NCBI GenBank assembly: GCA_020161965.1 | Contig: JAIUNH010000140.1 | Span: 1 to 8,336 of the forward strand | Direction: 5' to 3' | From: Pseudomonadota bacterium | GTDB lineage: Bacteria; Pseudomonadota; Alphaproteobacteria; CACIAM-22H2 | Length of the DNA: 8,336 nt | Translations under genes and position numbers: made by a program | The notes under the pieces: model-generated | Told to the model about the DNA's origin: nothing | Database searches by the model: none | The model's input: only the letters and a program-made list of their open reading frames with translations | Shown: positions 1-5,756 of the stretch, piece by piece | How the letters are laid out: each line of letters opens with the position of its first letter | How positions within the stretch are numbered: position 1 is the stretch's first letter

Positions 1-215
1 GTTTCGCTGCCGCGCGGCAGCTTTACCTGATAGGCGCCGTCCGTCCGCCAATCGCCGCTCGCCGCGCGCCGGGCGTTCGTGTCGGTCCACAACGGCTCGG
101 CGAAGCCTTCGAGCATTTTCGCGAAGGACGCACCGCCCGCGCGCCAGCCCGCCGCCTCGCGCGCGGCGAGGCTGGCGGCGGCCAAAGCCGCGGCGTGGGC
201 GAGGCGCGTCGACAT
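1..215 (-). CDS. Unrecognised protein downstream of flgD (C-terminus beyond window)
   Basis: A leftward reading frame of 71 complete codons stays open to the window edge. It starts at ATG 215-213 and lies 15 bases after the flgD stop. GGAG is placed 9 bases before the ATG, which fixes this start. The N-terminus is Ala-rich (MSTRLAHAAALAAASLAARE), followed by a more mixed stretch with W, F and acidic residues (FAKMLEGFAEPLWTDTNARR, then DWRTDGAYQVKLPRG). No transmembrane signal of usual strength and no family is recognised. The tight spacing and its own ribosome-binding site argue that it is real and co-transcribed with fliK-flgD, so a role in hook assembly is possible but is inference only. 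A longer frame starting at 268 would overlap the flgD end and was not chosen. Confidence 0.7.
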   Translation of the reverse strand, partial: MSTRLAHAAALAAASLAAREAAGWRAGGASFAKMLEGFAEPLWTDTNARRAASGDWRTDGAYQVKLPRGSE

Positions 216-230
216 TCGCTAGATCTCCGC

Positions 231-914
231 TCAGCTCGACGAAGCGGGCGTGCCGCGCACGGCGCCAAGCTGGCTCAGCGGCAGGGTCACGCCGTCGATC
301 GTCAGCATCGTGGCGCCGCCGATGAAGCGGACATCCGACACGACGCCGGTGATGATCGTGCTGACCTGGATGTTCTCGGCCGCGTAGCCTTGCGCCACGA
401 CTTCGACCTTGTAGTCGCCGTCGGGCAATTGCGCGCCGGTGTCGGACTTGCCGTTCCAAGACACGGCGTTGCGGCCGGCGTCGTTGTCGCCTTCCAAGCG
501 GCGGACGAGCTTGCCGTCCTTGTCGTAGATGTTGACGATCGTGCGCGCGGCGGTGTCGGCCAACTGATAGGTGACCACGCCTTCGCCGCCGACCAAGCCG
601 ACCACGTCGCCGTTCACGTCGACGGTCTTGCCGATATAGCTGACCGCGTTGCCCGCCTGCGAGCTCTTCTGGAGCGCGATCAACGTCTCCAGGTTCTGGT
701 TCTGGCGGATCGACTGTTCGACCGACGAGAACTGCACGAGCTGCTGGGTGAACTGCGTCGTGTCCATCGGCGACAGCGGGTTCTGGTTCTGCAACTGCGA
801 GGTCAGCAGTTTCAGGAACGTGTCGAAGTTCTTGCCGAACGTCGCGGCGGAAGCCGCCGAAGCGCCGGTTGCGGCGCCGCCGCTGGTGTAGTTGGTGGTG
901 ATGGAGCCCGACAT
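231..914 (-). CDS. flgD: Flagellar hook assembly protein FlgD (hook cap)
   Basis: FlgD is the scaffold or cap that sits on the growing hook outside the cell and lets FlgE subunits polymerise; it is absent from the finished flagellum. The 227-residue protein has the usual layout. A disordered Ser/Thr/Ala-rich N-terminus (1-30) precedes the conserved motif TFLKLLTSQLQNQNPLSPMD (32-51) and the TQFTQQLVQFSSVEQ segment (53-67). A Tudor-like and Ig/FNIII-like part follows, starting near YIGKTV (93-98) and including SWNGKSDTGAQLPDGDYKV (152-170). The start is supported by AAGGAG 8 bases before the ATG. It follows fliK by 17 bases and precedes the unknown frame at 215 by 15 bases, consistent with one transcript. 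Length is normal for the family. Confidence 0.96.
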   Translation of the reverse strand: MSGSITTNYTSGGAATGASAASAATFGKNFDTFLKLLTSQLQNQNPLSPMDTTQFTQQLVQFSSVEQSIRQNQNLETLIALQKSSQAGNAVSYIGKTVDVNGDVVGLVGGEGVVTYQLADTAARTIVNIYDKDGKLVRRLEGDNDAGRNAVSWNGKSDTGAQLPDGDYKVEVVAQGYAAENIQVSTIITGVVSDVRFIGGATMLTIDGVTLPLSQLGAVRGTPASSS

Positions 915-931
915 GGTTCTATCTCCTTAAA

Positions 932-2542
932 TCAAACGGCCAGATCGAGGCCGCCGGCGGCCCGGCGGGCCGCGCGGTAATTGGCTTGAATGGGGGCGGG
1001 GGCGGCGTTGGACATGGTGTCGTCGCCGCCGCCGTCGCGACCGGCGCGGCCGCGCTGATCGCGGCCCAGATCGGCGAAGGCTTGCGCGTTCTCACGATTG
1101 TCGCCGCGCATCGAGAAGTTGAGGCCGCCCGCATCGGGCTTGAGACCGGCTTCCTGCAACGCGCGTTCGAGCTGGCGGCTGTCGTTGCGCAAGGCTTCCA
1201 GGGTGTGGGCCTGTTCGGCGGCGAAGGAAGCGCGCAGCGTGCCGTCGCGGCCGACTTCGAGTTTGACGTCGATGCGGCCGAGCTCGGTCGGGTTGAGGCG
1301 GATCGTGATCTGGTTGTGACCGTCATCGACCGCCTTGCGCACATGGACGGCGACTTGCTCGTGCGGCGGCACGACCGGCATGCGCGGTTTGGCTTCCGCT
1401 GTGGCTTGCGCCGATTGCGTGCCTTGCGCGCGATCCAGCGCCTGGCCGAACATCGGATTGGCGTCGGTGGGCTTGGCGTTCGGCTTGGCCTTGTCGTCGC
1501 CGGCGAGGGCGGCGTTGGCAGCCGCATCGGTGTCGAGCGAGATCTCGCCCTTGCCGGCTTGCGCTTGCGCGCTCGCCTGCACGGCCAGCGCCACGACCGG
1601 GGCGACCGGGGCGGCCATCGCCATCGGTTGCGACATCGTGACGATCATTTGGCCTTTCGCATCGGCCTTCGCGTCGGCTTTGGCTTCCGCCTTGGCTTCG
1701 CCGTCGTCATTCGCTGCGGCGGCGGCGGCCATCGCGGCGGGATTGGCCGCACCGCGCATCACGAAGTCGGCGAAATCCTCTTCGACCGCTTCGGCGGTTT
1801 GCGGCTTCACGCCGGGATGGGCGCCGGCGGCGAGTTCGAGTTGTTGCTTGGCGGCCTTTGCGTCGGCACCGGCGACGGCGACGGCTTCGCCGCCCTCGAC
1901 CGGAGTTTCGCCCGCTTCGCCCTTCATCTTGGCCATCATCAGGCCGATCTGATGGGCGGCGGTGAGGGCCGACATCTTGACGAGCTCGGGCGACACGCCG
2001 GTCGATGCGTTCGCATCCGTATCCACAACCGCATCAGCATCCGCCGTGTCGGTCTTGGCTTGCGTATCCTTATCGACGCTCGCTTCATCGGCGACGGCAT
2101 TGTCGGCCGGCTTGGCGACGACGACATCCGTGTCCTTCGCGTCGGTTTCCTTCGCGGGCACGACCTTGTCGGAAACGGTTTTCTCGGCGGCGGCTTTTTC
2201 GGCGCGCGCCTTTTCCGCTTGGGCTTTGTCGGCGTGGACTTTGTCCATCCGCTCGGGGCGATCGTTCTTCTCCGGGCGCTCCGCCTTTTCCGGGCGGTCG
2301 TTACGCTCGGGCCGCTCGGCGCGTTCCGGACGATCGTTGCGATCGTTGCGCTGCGGGCGGGCGCTGAAATCTTCGTTGCGCGTTTCGCGGCGCGCGTGGC
2401 TGGGTGCTGCCGAACGCGACTTGCTATCCGCCTGACCCAGCAATTGGGCGAAGCGCTCGCCCGAATTGTCGGCGAAGCGGCGGGGCTGGTTGGCCGAGCT
2501 GTTGTCGGTACGCAGCAGGCTTTCGAGGGCGGACAAATCCAT
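932..2542 (-). CDS. fliK: Flagellar hook-length control protein FliK
   Basis: FliK is secreted through the flagellar export gate, measures hook length and switches export from hook to filament substrates. This 536-residue protein has a long, low-complexity, charged and Ala-rich N-terminal ruler region. That region includes an Arg/Pro/Glu repeat at 69-98, a Lys/Ala/Glu stretch at 101-121 and AKAEAKADAKADAK at 283-296. It ends in the conserved C-terminal hook-length domain at about 394-480, with HEQVAVHVRKAVDDG, ITIRLNPTELGRIDVKLEV (412-430) and the LRASFAAEQAHTLEALRND segment. The last 50 residues are Gly/Arg-rich, then LDLAV. The ATG has only a weak GAG 9 bases upstream; no better in-frame start lies in the preceding 36 bases. 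The sigma-54-like promoter at 2583-2600 would give a leader of about 30 bases. It heads the fliK-flgD-unknown operon. Confidence 0.94.
   Translation of the reverse strand: MDLSALESLLRTDNSSANQPRRFADNSGERFAQLLGQADSKSRSAAPSHARRETRNEDFSARPQRNDRNDRPERAERPERNDRPEKAERPEKNDRPERMDKVHADKAQAEKARAEKAAAEKTVSDKVVPAKETDAKDTDVVVAKPADNAVADEASVDKDTQAKTDTADADAVVDTDANASTGVSPELVKMSALTAAHQIGLMMAKMKGEAGETPVEGGEAVAVAGADAKAAKQQLELAAGAHPGVKPQTAEAVEEDFADFVMRGAANPAAMAAAAAANDDGEAKAEAKADAKADAKGQMIVTMSQPMAMAAPVAPVVALAVQASAQAQAGKGEISLDTDAAANAALAGDDKAKPNAKPTDANPMFGQALDRAQGTQSAQATAEAKPRMPVVPPHEQVAVHVRKAVDDGHNQITIRLNPTELGRIDVKLEVGRDGTLRASFAAEQAHTLEALRNDSRQLERALQEAGLKPDAGGLNFSMRGDNRENAQAFADLGRDQRGRAGRDGGGDDTMSNAAPAPIQANYRAARRAAGGLDLAV
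2249..2338 (-). repeat. 36-base in-frame tandem repeat inside fliK (2.5 copies)
   Basis: Residues 69-98 of FliK read as two and a half copies of a 12-residue unit, NDRPERAERPER, then NDRPEKAERPEK, then NDRPER. Each unit is itself two half-units (NDRPE and AERPE, each followed by R or K). The codons are not identical between copies, so this is an old or codon-diversified repeat rather than a fresh slippage product. It lies in the variable ruler region, where length changes would be expected to alter hook length. Confidence 0.85.
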
Positions 2543-2582
2543 TGGTGCGAACTCGCGTTCTGGGTTTTGGTCTCCCCCTTCT

Positions 2583-2600
2583 CAGCAAGCCCGAGGCCAA
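2583..2600 (-). promoter_or_regulatory. Sigma-54 (-24/-12) promoter for fliK operon
   Basis: Read on the minus strand the site is TTGGCCTCGGGCTTGCTG. It has the invariant GG and GC separated by exactly 10 bases and a good TTGCT -12 element; the -24 side (TTGGCC) lacks the ACG of the full consensus. Transcription would start near 2573, about 30 bases before the fliK ATG. RpoN-dependent transcription of hook genes is well known in Caulobacter and relatives. Confidence 0.75.
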
Positions 2601-2622
2601 TATTTAAGTCATTGAAATATTG
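2598..2622 (-). promoter_or_regulatory. AT-rich inverted repeat with IHF-like site upstream of fliK promoter
   Basis: CAATATTT at 2598-2605 and AAATATTG at 2615-2622 form a perfect 8-base inverted repeat around 9 bases. On the minus strand, 2617-2605 reads TTTCAATGACTTA, which fits the IHF consensus WATCAANNNNTTR at all but one position. The site lies between the -24 box, which it touches, and the putative enhancer at 2673-2680. That is where a DNA-bending protein acts at sigma-54 promoters. This AT-rich patch stands out from the GC-rich surroundings. The function is inferred from position and motif only. Confidence 0.4.
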
Positions 2623-2670
2623 AGATTTACGATCCGTTTGGGGCGGCGAAAAAGGCCTGCGCGGAAGAAT

Positions 2671-4803
2671 TCACCCGGCAGTTTTTTCCCGTTCGCGCGT
2701 ATCGGCCATCGCCAGAAACGCTGCGTCGAGATCGCGCGCGAAGCGCTGCGCATCCCCCAATTCGCTTCGCGAAATCTCGCCGCGCAACGTCGTGCGCAAA
2801 GCGGCGCGCTTGGCCTTGTCGCGCGCGAGATCGACCGCCAGACGTATATAGGTGTCGGGATCGCGGGCGATCCATTCGGGATGCCCCGCGCGCGTGAGCA
2901 GGGCGGCGGCCGTGCGCCCCGCCGGCCGCGTTCCCAATAAGGTGACCACGGGCACGCCCATCGCCAACGCCTCGCAGGTCGTCGTGACACCGTTATAGGG
3001 GAAGGTGTCGAGTGCCACGTCGATGCCGTTATAGAGGGCGAGGTGCGCGCGCGGGTTTTCGACCCGCGACAGCAACGTGACACGATCCCGCGCGACGCCA
3101 AGTTTCTCGAGCTGCGCATGCGCGGCCTCGGCGACGGCGCGATCGGCCAGCGCGCGGTTTTTGAGGACGAGCTTCGCTTCGGGGATTCGGCGCAAGATCT
3201 CCGCCCACAGCGCCAAGCAAGGTGCGGAATGTTTCGGCCAGATATTGAAGGACCCGAAGACCGGTGCGGGATTGTCGCCGGGGATGGGCTCGGGCGTGCC
3301 TTCGGGCAGCGCGTAGCAATGAATGCCGCGCGCCAGCAGCCACGGCGCTTCGGGCCCCGCTTGCGGATCGGGATCGCAGATCGCATCGCTCAAGCGCCAA
3401 TCGATCGTGGGCAAACCGGTGGGATCGGCATAGCCAAGCCAGCTTGCCTGCACGGGGGCGGCGCGGCGCGCGAACACATCCAGCCGATTGCCTGCCGTAT
3501 GGCCCGCAAGATCGACTAGCACGTCGATCCCGTCTTCGCGGATGCGCGCGGCGACGGCGTCGGCGGTTTGGCCGATCGTCGTGCGCCAGACGTCGAAGCC
3601 GGGTTTCAGCTTGGCGCTGATCGCATCTTCGTTGGCGAGTTCGGAATAGGCGTAAAGCGCGATCTTGTCCGTCGCGCGCGCGGCAAGATACGGCAACAGG
3701 AACCACGCGACCGAATGCGAACGCAGATCGGGCGACACGAAACCGACGCGCAATTTGCCGTCGCGTTTGCGCGAAGCGGGGGCGGGCGGCGTTTGCGGGG
3801 AATAGCGCGCGGCCCATTTCATCGCGGCGGCATGCGCCTGTTCGCGCGTGATCGCGGGATCGAACAATCTGGCGTAAAGCGCATTGGCGCCGGCGATCGG
3901 ATCGCCGTCGATCGCGTCCCATTGTTCGCGCGCGGCAACGGCATCGCCCGCATCGAGGATCGCGGCGGCGAGGTTGGAGCGCGCGGGGCCGTGGCCGGGA
4001 TCTGCTGTCAGCGCGGCAAGGCACGCCTCGCGCGCGCCGGAGATATCGCCGCGTTCGGCCAGCATCGCGCCGAGATTGGCGAGCGTGATCGCGTTGTTGG
4101 GGTCGAGTGCGGCCGCACGCTTCAGCGCTTCGATGGCGCCGTCGATATCGCCCATCGCGCGACGCGCATTGCCGAGATTGGCGAGCAGCGGCCCCCAGCC
4201 GCATTCGCCGAAGGGCGCGAGCACGCCCAAGGCGTCCGACGCGCGGCCAAGATCGAGCAAGGCGGCGCCCAGCCCGTTGACCGCCGCGATCTCTCCCGGC
4301 GTAAGTGCGAGCACGCGGCGGTAATCGTCGATCGCGGTGGCGGCATCGCCTTGCGCGTGCTTGGCCAGCGCCAAGCCCAGCCACGCCTGCACGTCGCCTG
4401 GATTGCCAGTGGCGAGGATCGTGAAATGCGCGATCGCGGTGGCGTTGTCGCCGCCGGTCAAAGCGGCACGCGCCAGCATCGCGCGGGCGGGGGCCAGATT
4501 GGGATCGAGCGTCAACGCGGTGTGCGCTGCGGCAAGGGCGGGGGCATTCTGGCCCAGCGCGATCAGCACATTGGCGCGGTTGAGGTGGAAGGGTGCTACC
4601 CGGGGCGACAGCGTGATCGCCCGATCGATTTGGGCAAGTCCCTCGACCGCATGCCCGGCCTGATACAGCAGCACGCCCAGCAAATGGGGAATGGCCGGAT
4701 CGGACGGGGCGGCGGTTTGCGCTTCCATATAAAGCGCGTGCGCTTCGTTGAGGCGGCCAGCCTGATGATGGGCCATCGCCTGGGCGAGAATCGATTCGGC
4801 CAT
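2671..4803 (-). CDS. TPR-repeat OGT/SPINDLY-type glycosyltransferase (putative flagellin glycosyltransferase)
   Basis: The 710-residue protein has about eight TPR-like helical hairpins at roughly 3-300 (for example AIEALKRAAALDPNNAITLANLG, written in part as 223-244). A GT41-type catalytic region follows at 350-690. Recognisable GT motifs in order are RVGFVSPDLRSHSVAWF (352-368), with H363 in the place of the OGT base-region histidine; DLAGHTAGNR (431-440); VQASWLGYADPTG (451-463); FGSFNIWPKHSAP (516-528), with K524 matching the nucleotide-phosphate lysine; and DTFPYNGVTTTCEALAMG (599-616), where E611 is at the nucleotide-ribose position. It is cytoplasmic, with no signal peptide. Caulobacter FlmG, a TPR plus glycosyltransferase protein, modifies flagellin. 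Placement between fliK and flaF suggests a similar job here, but the sugar donor (GlcNAc or a nonulosonic acid) cannot be told. No Shine-Dalgarno is visible before the ATG. Confidence 0.88.
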   Translation of the reverse strand: MAESILAQAMAHHQAGRLNEAHALYMEAQTAAPSDPAIPHLLGVLLYQAGHAVEGLAQIDRAITLSPRVAPFHLNRANVLIALGQNAPALAAAHTALTLDPNLAPARAMLARAALTGGDNATAIAHFTILATGNPGDVQAWLGLALAKHAQGDAATAIDDYRRVLALTPGEIAAVNGLGAALLDLGRASDALGVLAPFGECGWGPLLANLGNARRAMGDIDGAIEALKRAAALDPNNAITLANLGAMLAERGDISGAREACLAALTADPGHGPARSNLAAAILDAGDAVAAREQWDAIDGDPIAGANALYARLFDPAITREQAHAAAMKWAARYSPQTPPAPASRKRDGKLRVGFVSPDLRSHSVAWFLLPYLAARATDKIALYAYSELANEDAISAKLKPGFDVWRTTIGQTADAVAARIREDGIDVLVDLAGHTAGNRLDVFARRAAPVQASWLGYADPTGLPTIDWRLSDAICDPDPQAGPEAPWLLARGIHCYALPEGTPEPIPGDNPAPVFGSFNIWPKHSAPCLALWAEILRRIPEAKLVLKNRALADRAVAEAAHAQLEKLGVARDRVTLLSRVENPRAHLALYNGIDVALDTFPYNGVTTTCEALAMGVPVVTLLGTRPAGRTAAALLTRAGHPEWIARDPDTYIRLAVDLARDKAKRAALRTTLRGEISRSELGDAQRFARDLDAAFLAMADTREREKTAG
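2673..2680 (-). promoter_or_regulatory. Candidate enhancer half-site (TGCCGGGT) for fliK promoter
   Basis: The minus strand reads TGCCGGGT, overlapping the stop codon region of the upstream glycosyltransferase gene. It ends 87 positions before the G of the -12 GC. The same octamer in the same orientation ends 86 positions before the -12 GC of the flgK promoter. At flgK it is half of a perfect palindrome. Here the upstream partner is weaker (CGGG, then AAAAAAC, then TGCCGGG). It is interpreted as a FlbD-type activator site. Confidence 0.5.
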
Positions 4804-4809
4804 GGGTGG

Positions 4810-4815
4810 ATTATA
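4810..4815 (-). promoter_or_regulatory. Possible -10 element (TATAAT) at the glycosyltransferase start
   Basis: The minus strand reads TATAAT, ending 6 bases before the ATG at 4803. A transcript started from it would begin at or next to the start codon, i.e. be leaderless. No Shine-Dalgarno is present, which fits. No convincing -35 hexamer sits 16-18 bases upstream, so the call is weak. Confidence 0.25.
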
Positions 4816-4906
4816 AGGACCCCCCTTTTTAAGGAAGGATGCAAAATCCCGCGCTTTCCCTTAATCTTATCGTTAATCTATTCGCGCATTCTATCAGGCG
4901 CCGAAA

Positions 4907-4926
4907 CCGGGGGCGGGTACCCCCGG
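4907..4926 (+). promoter_or_regulatory. Perfect inverted repeat upstream of flaF
   Basis: CCGGGGG (4907-4913) and CCCCCGG (4920-4926) flank 6 bases, giving a 7-pair all-GC hairpin or a dimeric operator. It ends 28 bases before the flaF ATG. There is no T-run after it, so it is not an ordinary terminator. It could act in the flaF leader RNA or as a protein-binding site. The rest of the 151-base divergent region (4804-4954) is AT-richer, with a repeated TTAATCT motif at 4861-4867 and 4873-4879, and has no sigma-54 promoter. Confidence 0.4.
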
Positions 4927-4954
4927 CGACAGAACGGGATCCAAGGGGTCGAAG

Positions 4955-5392
4955 ATGAGCGGCTACCAGGCTTACGGTAAAGTGCAGAACGCGACCGAGA
5001 ATCCGCGTTCGCTGGAATATCGCCTGCTGGGGCAGGTGACCGCCGCCCTGACCAAGGCGCGCGACGGCGGCAAGCGCGGCACGTCGGATTTCGTCGACGC
5101 TATGCTCTGGAACAAGAAGGTGTGGGACGCTTTCATCGTCGACTTGTCGAGCGAGGGCAATAAGCTGCCCAAGGAATTGCGCGCCCAGATCATCGGGATC
5201 GGCCTGTGGGTCGGCCGCGAAACCATCCAGGTGCTGGATGGGACGGGCGATATCGACTCCCTGATCAACGTCAACAAGACGATCATGGAAGGTCTCGCAC
5301 CGCAGACCGGCGCCGCGGCATCCGCCGCCCCGGCCTCGACGGCGGCCCCCGCCGGCCGTCCGGCCGCGGGAATGGGGTCCGTCAGCGCCTAA
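4955..5392 (+). CDS. flaF: Flagellar biosynthesis regulator FlaF
   Basis: FlaF is a small cytoplasmic protein of alphaproteobacteria that is needed for flagellin synthesis or secretion and works with the repressor FlbT. Family-typical segments are the N-terminal YQAYGKVQNATENPRSLEYR (4-23), LLGQVTAALTKAR (24-36), LWNKKVWDAF (51-60) and LPKELRAQIIGIGLWVGR (71-88), followed by VLDGTGDIDSLINVNKTIMEGL. The core ends near residue 114. A further Ala/Pro/Ser/Gly tail of about 31 residues (115-145) makes it longer than I expect for the family. AAGGGG lies 6 bases before the ATG. It has its own upstream region, divergent from the glycosyltransferase gene, and its own terminator, so it is probably monocistronic. 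No flbT or flagellin gene is inside the window. Confidence 0.92.
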   Translation: MSGYQAYGKVQNATENPRSLEYRLLGQVTAALTKARDGGKRGTSDFVDAMLWNKKVWDAFIVDLSSEGNKLPKELRAQIIGIGLWVGRETIQVLDGTGDIDSLINVNKTIMEGLAPQTGAAASAAPASTAAPAGRPAAGMGSVSA

Positions 5393-5414
5393 ACGCCCTT
5401 ACCCAAACGCTTCG

Positions 5415-5446
5415 AAAAGGCCGCCGGTCATCCCGGCGGCCTTTTT
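5415..5446 (+). terminator. Intrinsic terminator after flaF
   Basis: GGCCGCCGG (5419-5427) pairs perfectly with CCGGCGGCC (5433-5441) around a 5-base loop. AAAA before and TTTTT after extend the stem and give the U-tract. It begins 22 bases after the flaF stop. It should separate flaF transcription from the repeat element and flgK downstream. Confidence 0.9.
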
Positions 5447-5462
5447 CGTTTTGGGGCCCGCT

Positions 5463-5484
5463 AGAGTCTGATCCACGGGAATTG
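5463..5484 (+). repeat. Left terminal inverted repeat of the 270-base element
   Basis: It begins AGAGTCTGATCCACGG and ends AATTG. All 22 bases match the reverse complement of the right arm. The pairing may also extend outward: GCCCG at 5456-5460 with CGGGC at 5736-5740, after two and three unpaired bases. Confidence 0.95.
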
Positions 5485-5523
5485 AACCGCCTGCGCCGCC
5501 GGGATTTTGTGACGCAGGCAGGA

Positions 5524-5563
5524 GAAGGGCGCCGCGCGTAGTGGTTCTACGCGCCAGCCCTTC
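5524..5563 (+). other. Left two-tier hairpin of the element (loop TGGTT)
   Basis: The outer stem GAAGGGC/GCCCTTC has 7 pairs. An internal loop of GCC opposite CA follows, then the inner stem GCGCGTAG/CTACGCGC with 8 pairs, and the 5-base loop TGGTT at 5542-5546. A second copy of GCCCTTC at 5591-5597 could compete for the outer stem. Confidence 0.8.
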
Positions 5564-5628
5564 GACGCCCCTGCGGCGCAAAAGAACGCGGCCCTTCGGG
5601 TTGGGTTCCGGCGGGCGCCCGCTTTGTT

Positions 5629-5668
5629 GCGGTCCTCGCCGATAGAACCACTATCGGCTTCGGACCGC
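5629..5668 (+). other. Right two-tier hairpin of the element (loop AACCA)
   Basis: The outer stem GCGGTCC/GGACCGC has 7 pairs. An internal loop of TC opposite TTC follows, then the inner stem GCCGATAG/CTATCGGC with 8 pairs, and the loop AACCA at 5646-5650. Read on the minus strand it has the same sizes and the same TGGTT loop as the left hairpin, but different stem bases. On one strand the two loops are complementary. Confidence 0.8.
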
Positions 5669-5710
5669 GCCGCGCGGATCGCACACGCCGGAAACCCAAC
5701 GCAGGTGATC

Positions 5711-5732
5711 CAATTCCCGTGGATCAGACTCT
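5711..5732 (-). repeat. Right terminal inverted repeat of the 270-base element
   Basis: This is the perfect reverse complement of 5463-5484. It ends only 2 bases before the first palindrome of the flgK upstream region. Confidence 0.95.
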
Positions 5733-5734
5733 CA

Positions 5735-5748
5735 CCGGGCAAACCCGG
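5735..5748 (+). promoter_or_regulatory. Upstream palindrome, candidate distal activator site for flgK
   Basis: CCGGG-CAAA-CCCGG is a perfect 5-base inverted repeat. Its centre lies about 24 bases upstream of the centre of the second palindrome, roughly two helical turns. Both contain GGCAAA or GGGCAAA. Paired sites upstream of a sigma-54 promoter are the usual arrangement for enhancer-binding proteins. Confidence 0.4.
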
Positions 5749-5756
5749 CCCTGCGA

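Larger units (their letters stand above)
5463..5732. mobile_element. MITE-like 270-base structured inverted-repeat element
   Basis: A non-coding segment is bounded by perfect 22-base inverted repeats (5463-5484 and 5711-5732). The pairing continues inward to 5495/5700 with three mismatches. Inside are two stem-loops of the same design (5524-5563 and 5629-5668). Each has a candidate enclosing stem: 5492-5499 with 5573-5580 (8 perfect pairs), and 5600-5613 with 5686-5700 (14 pairs and one bulge). Some of these pairings exclude one another. No convincing ORF is present and no clean target duplication is seen; the flanking triplets outside a G-C-ended element are CTA and TCA. Size and terminal repeats suit a MITE or other non-autonomous transposable repeat. 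A structured RNA or a REP/BIME-type repeat are alternatives. Confidence 0.6.

Noticed and set aside
23..268. Reverse 81-residue frame starting inside flgD
   Set aside because: It overlaps the flgD end, has no ribosome-binding site and a poor composition. The frame starting at 215 with GGAG is better.
986..2623. Long forward frame opposite fliK
   Set aside because: It is antisense to a recognisable FliK; its Arg/Gly/Val-rich, family-less protein is typical of GC-rich shadow frames.
4841..4855. TTGC on the minus strand upstream of the glycosyltransferase as a sigma-54 -12 box
   Set aside because: There is no GG ten bases before its GC, so the essential -24 element is missing.
3568..4980. Long forward frame opposite the glycosyltransferase and running into flaF
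   Set aside because: It is antisense to clear GT41 motifs, and its product is low-complexity Arg/Gly/Ala without any family signal.
5538..5555. GGTTCTA in the left hairpin loop looking like a tRNA T-loop
   Set aside because: No acceptor stem, anticodon arm or CCA context; the loop is explained by the symmetric hairpin pair.
5455..5740. Target site duplication around the 270-base element
   Set aside because: Flanks (GCT or CTA on the left, CAC or TCA on the right) are not identical, so no duplication can be claimed.
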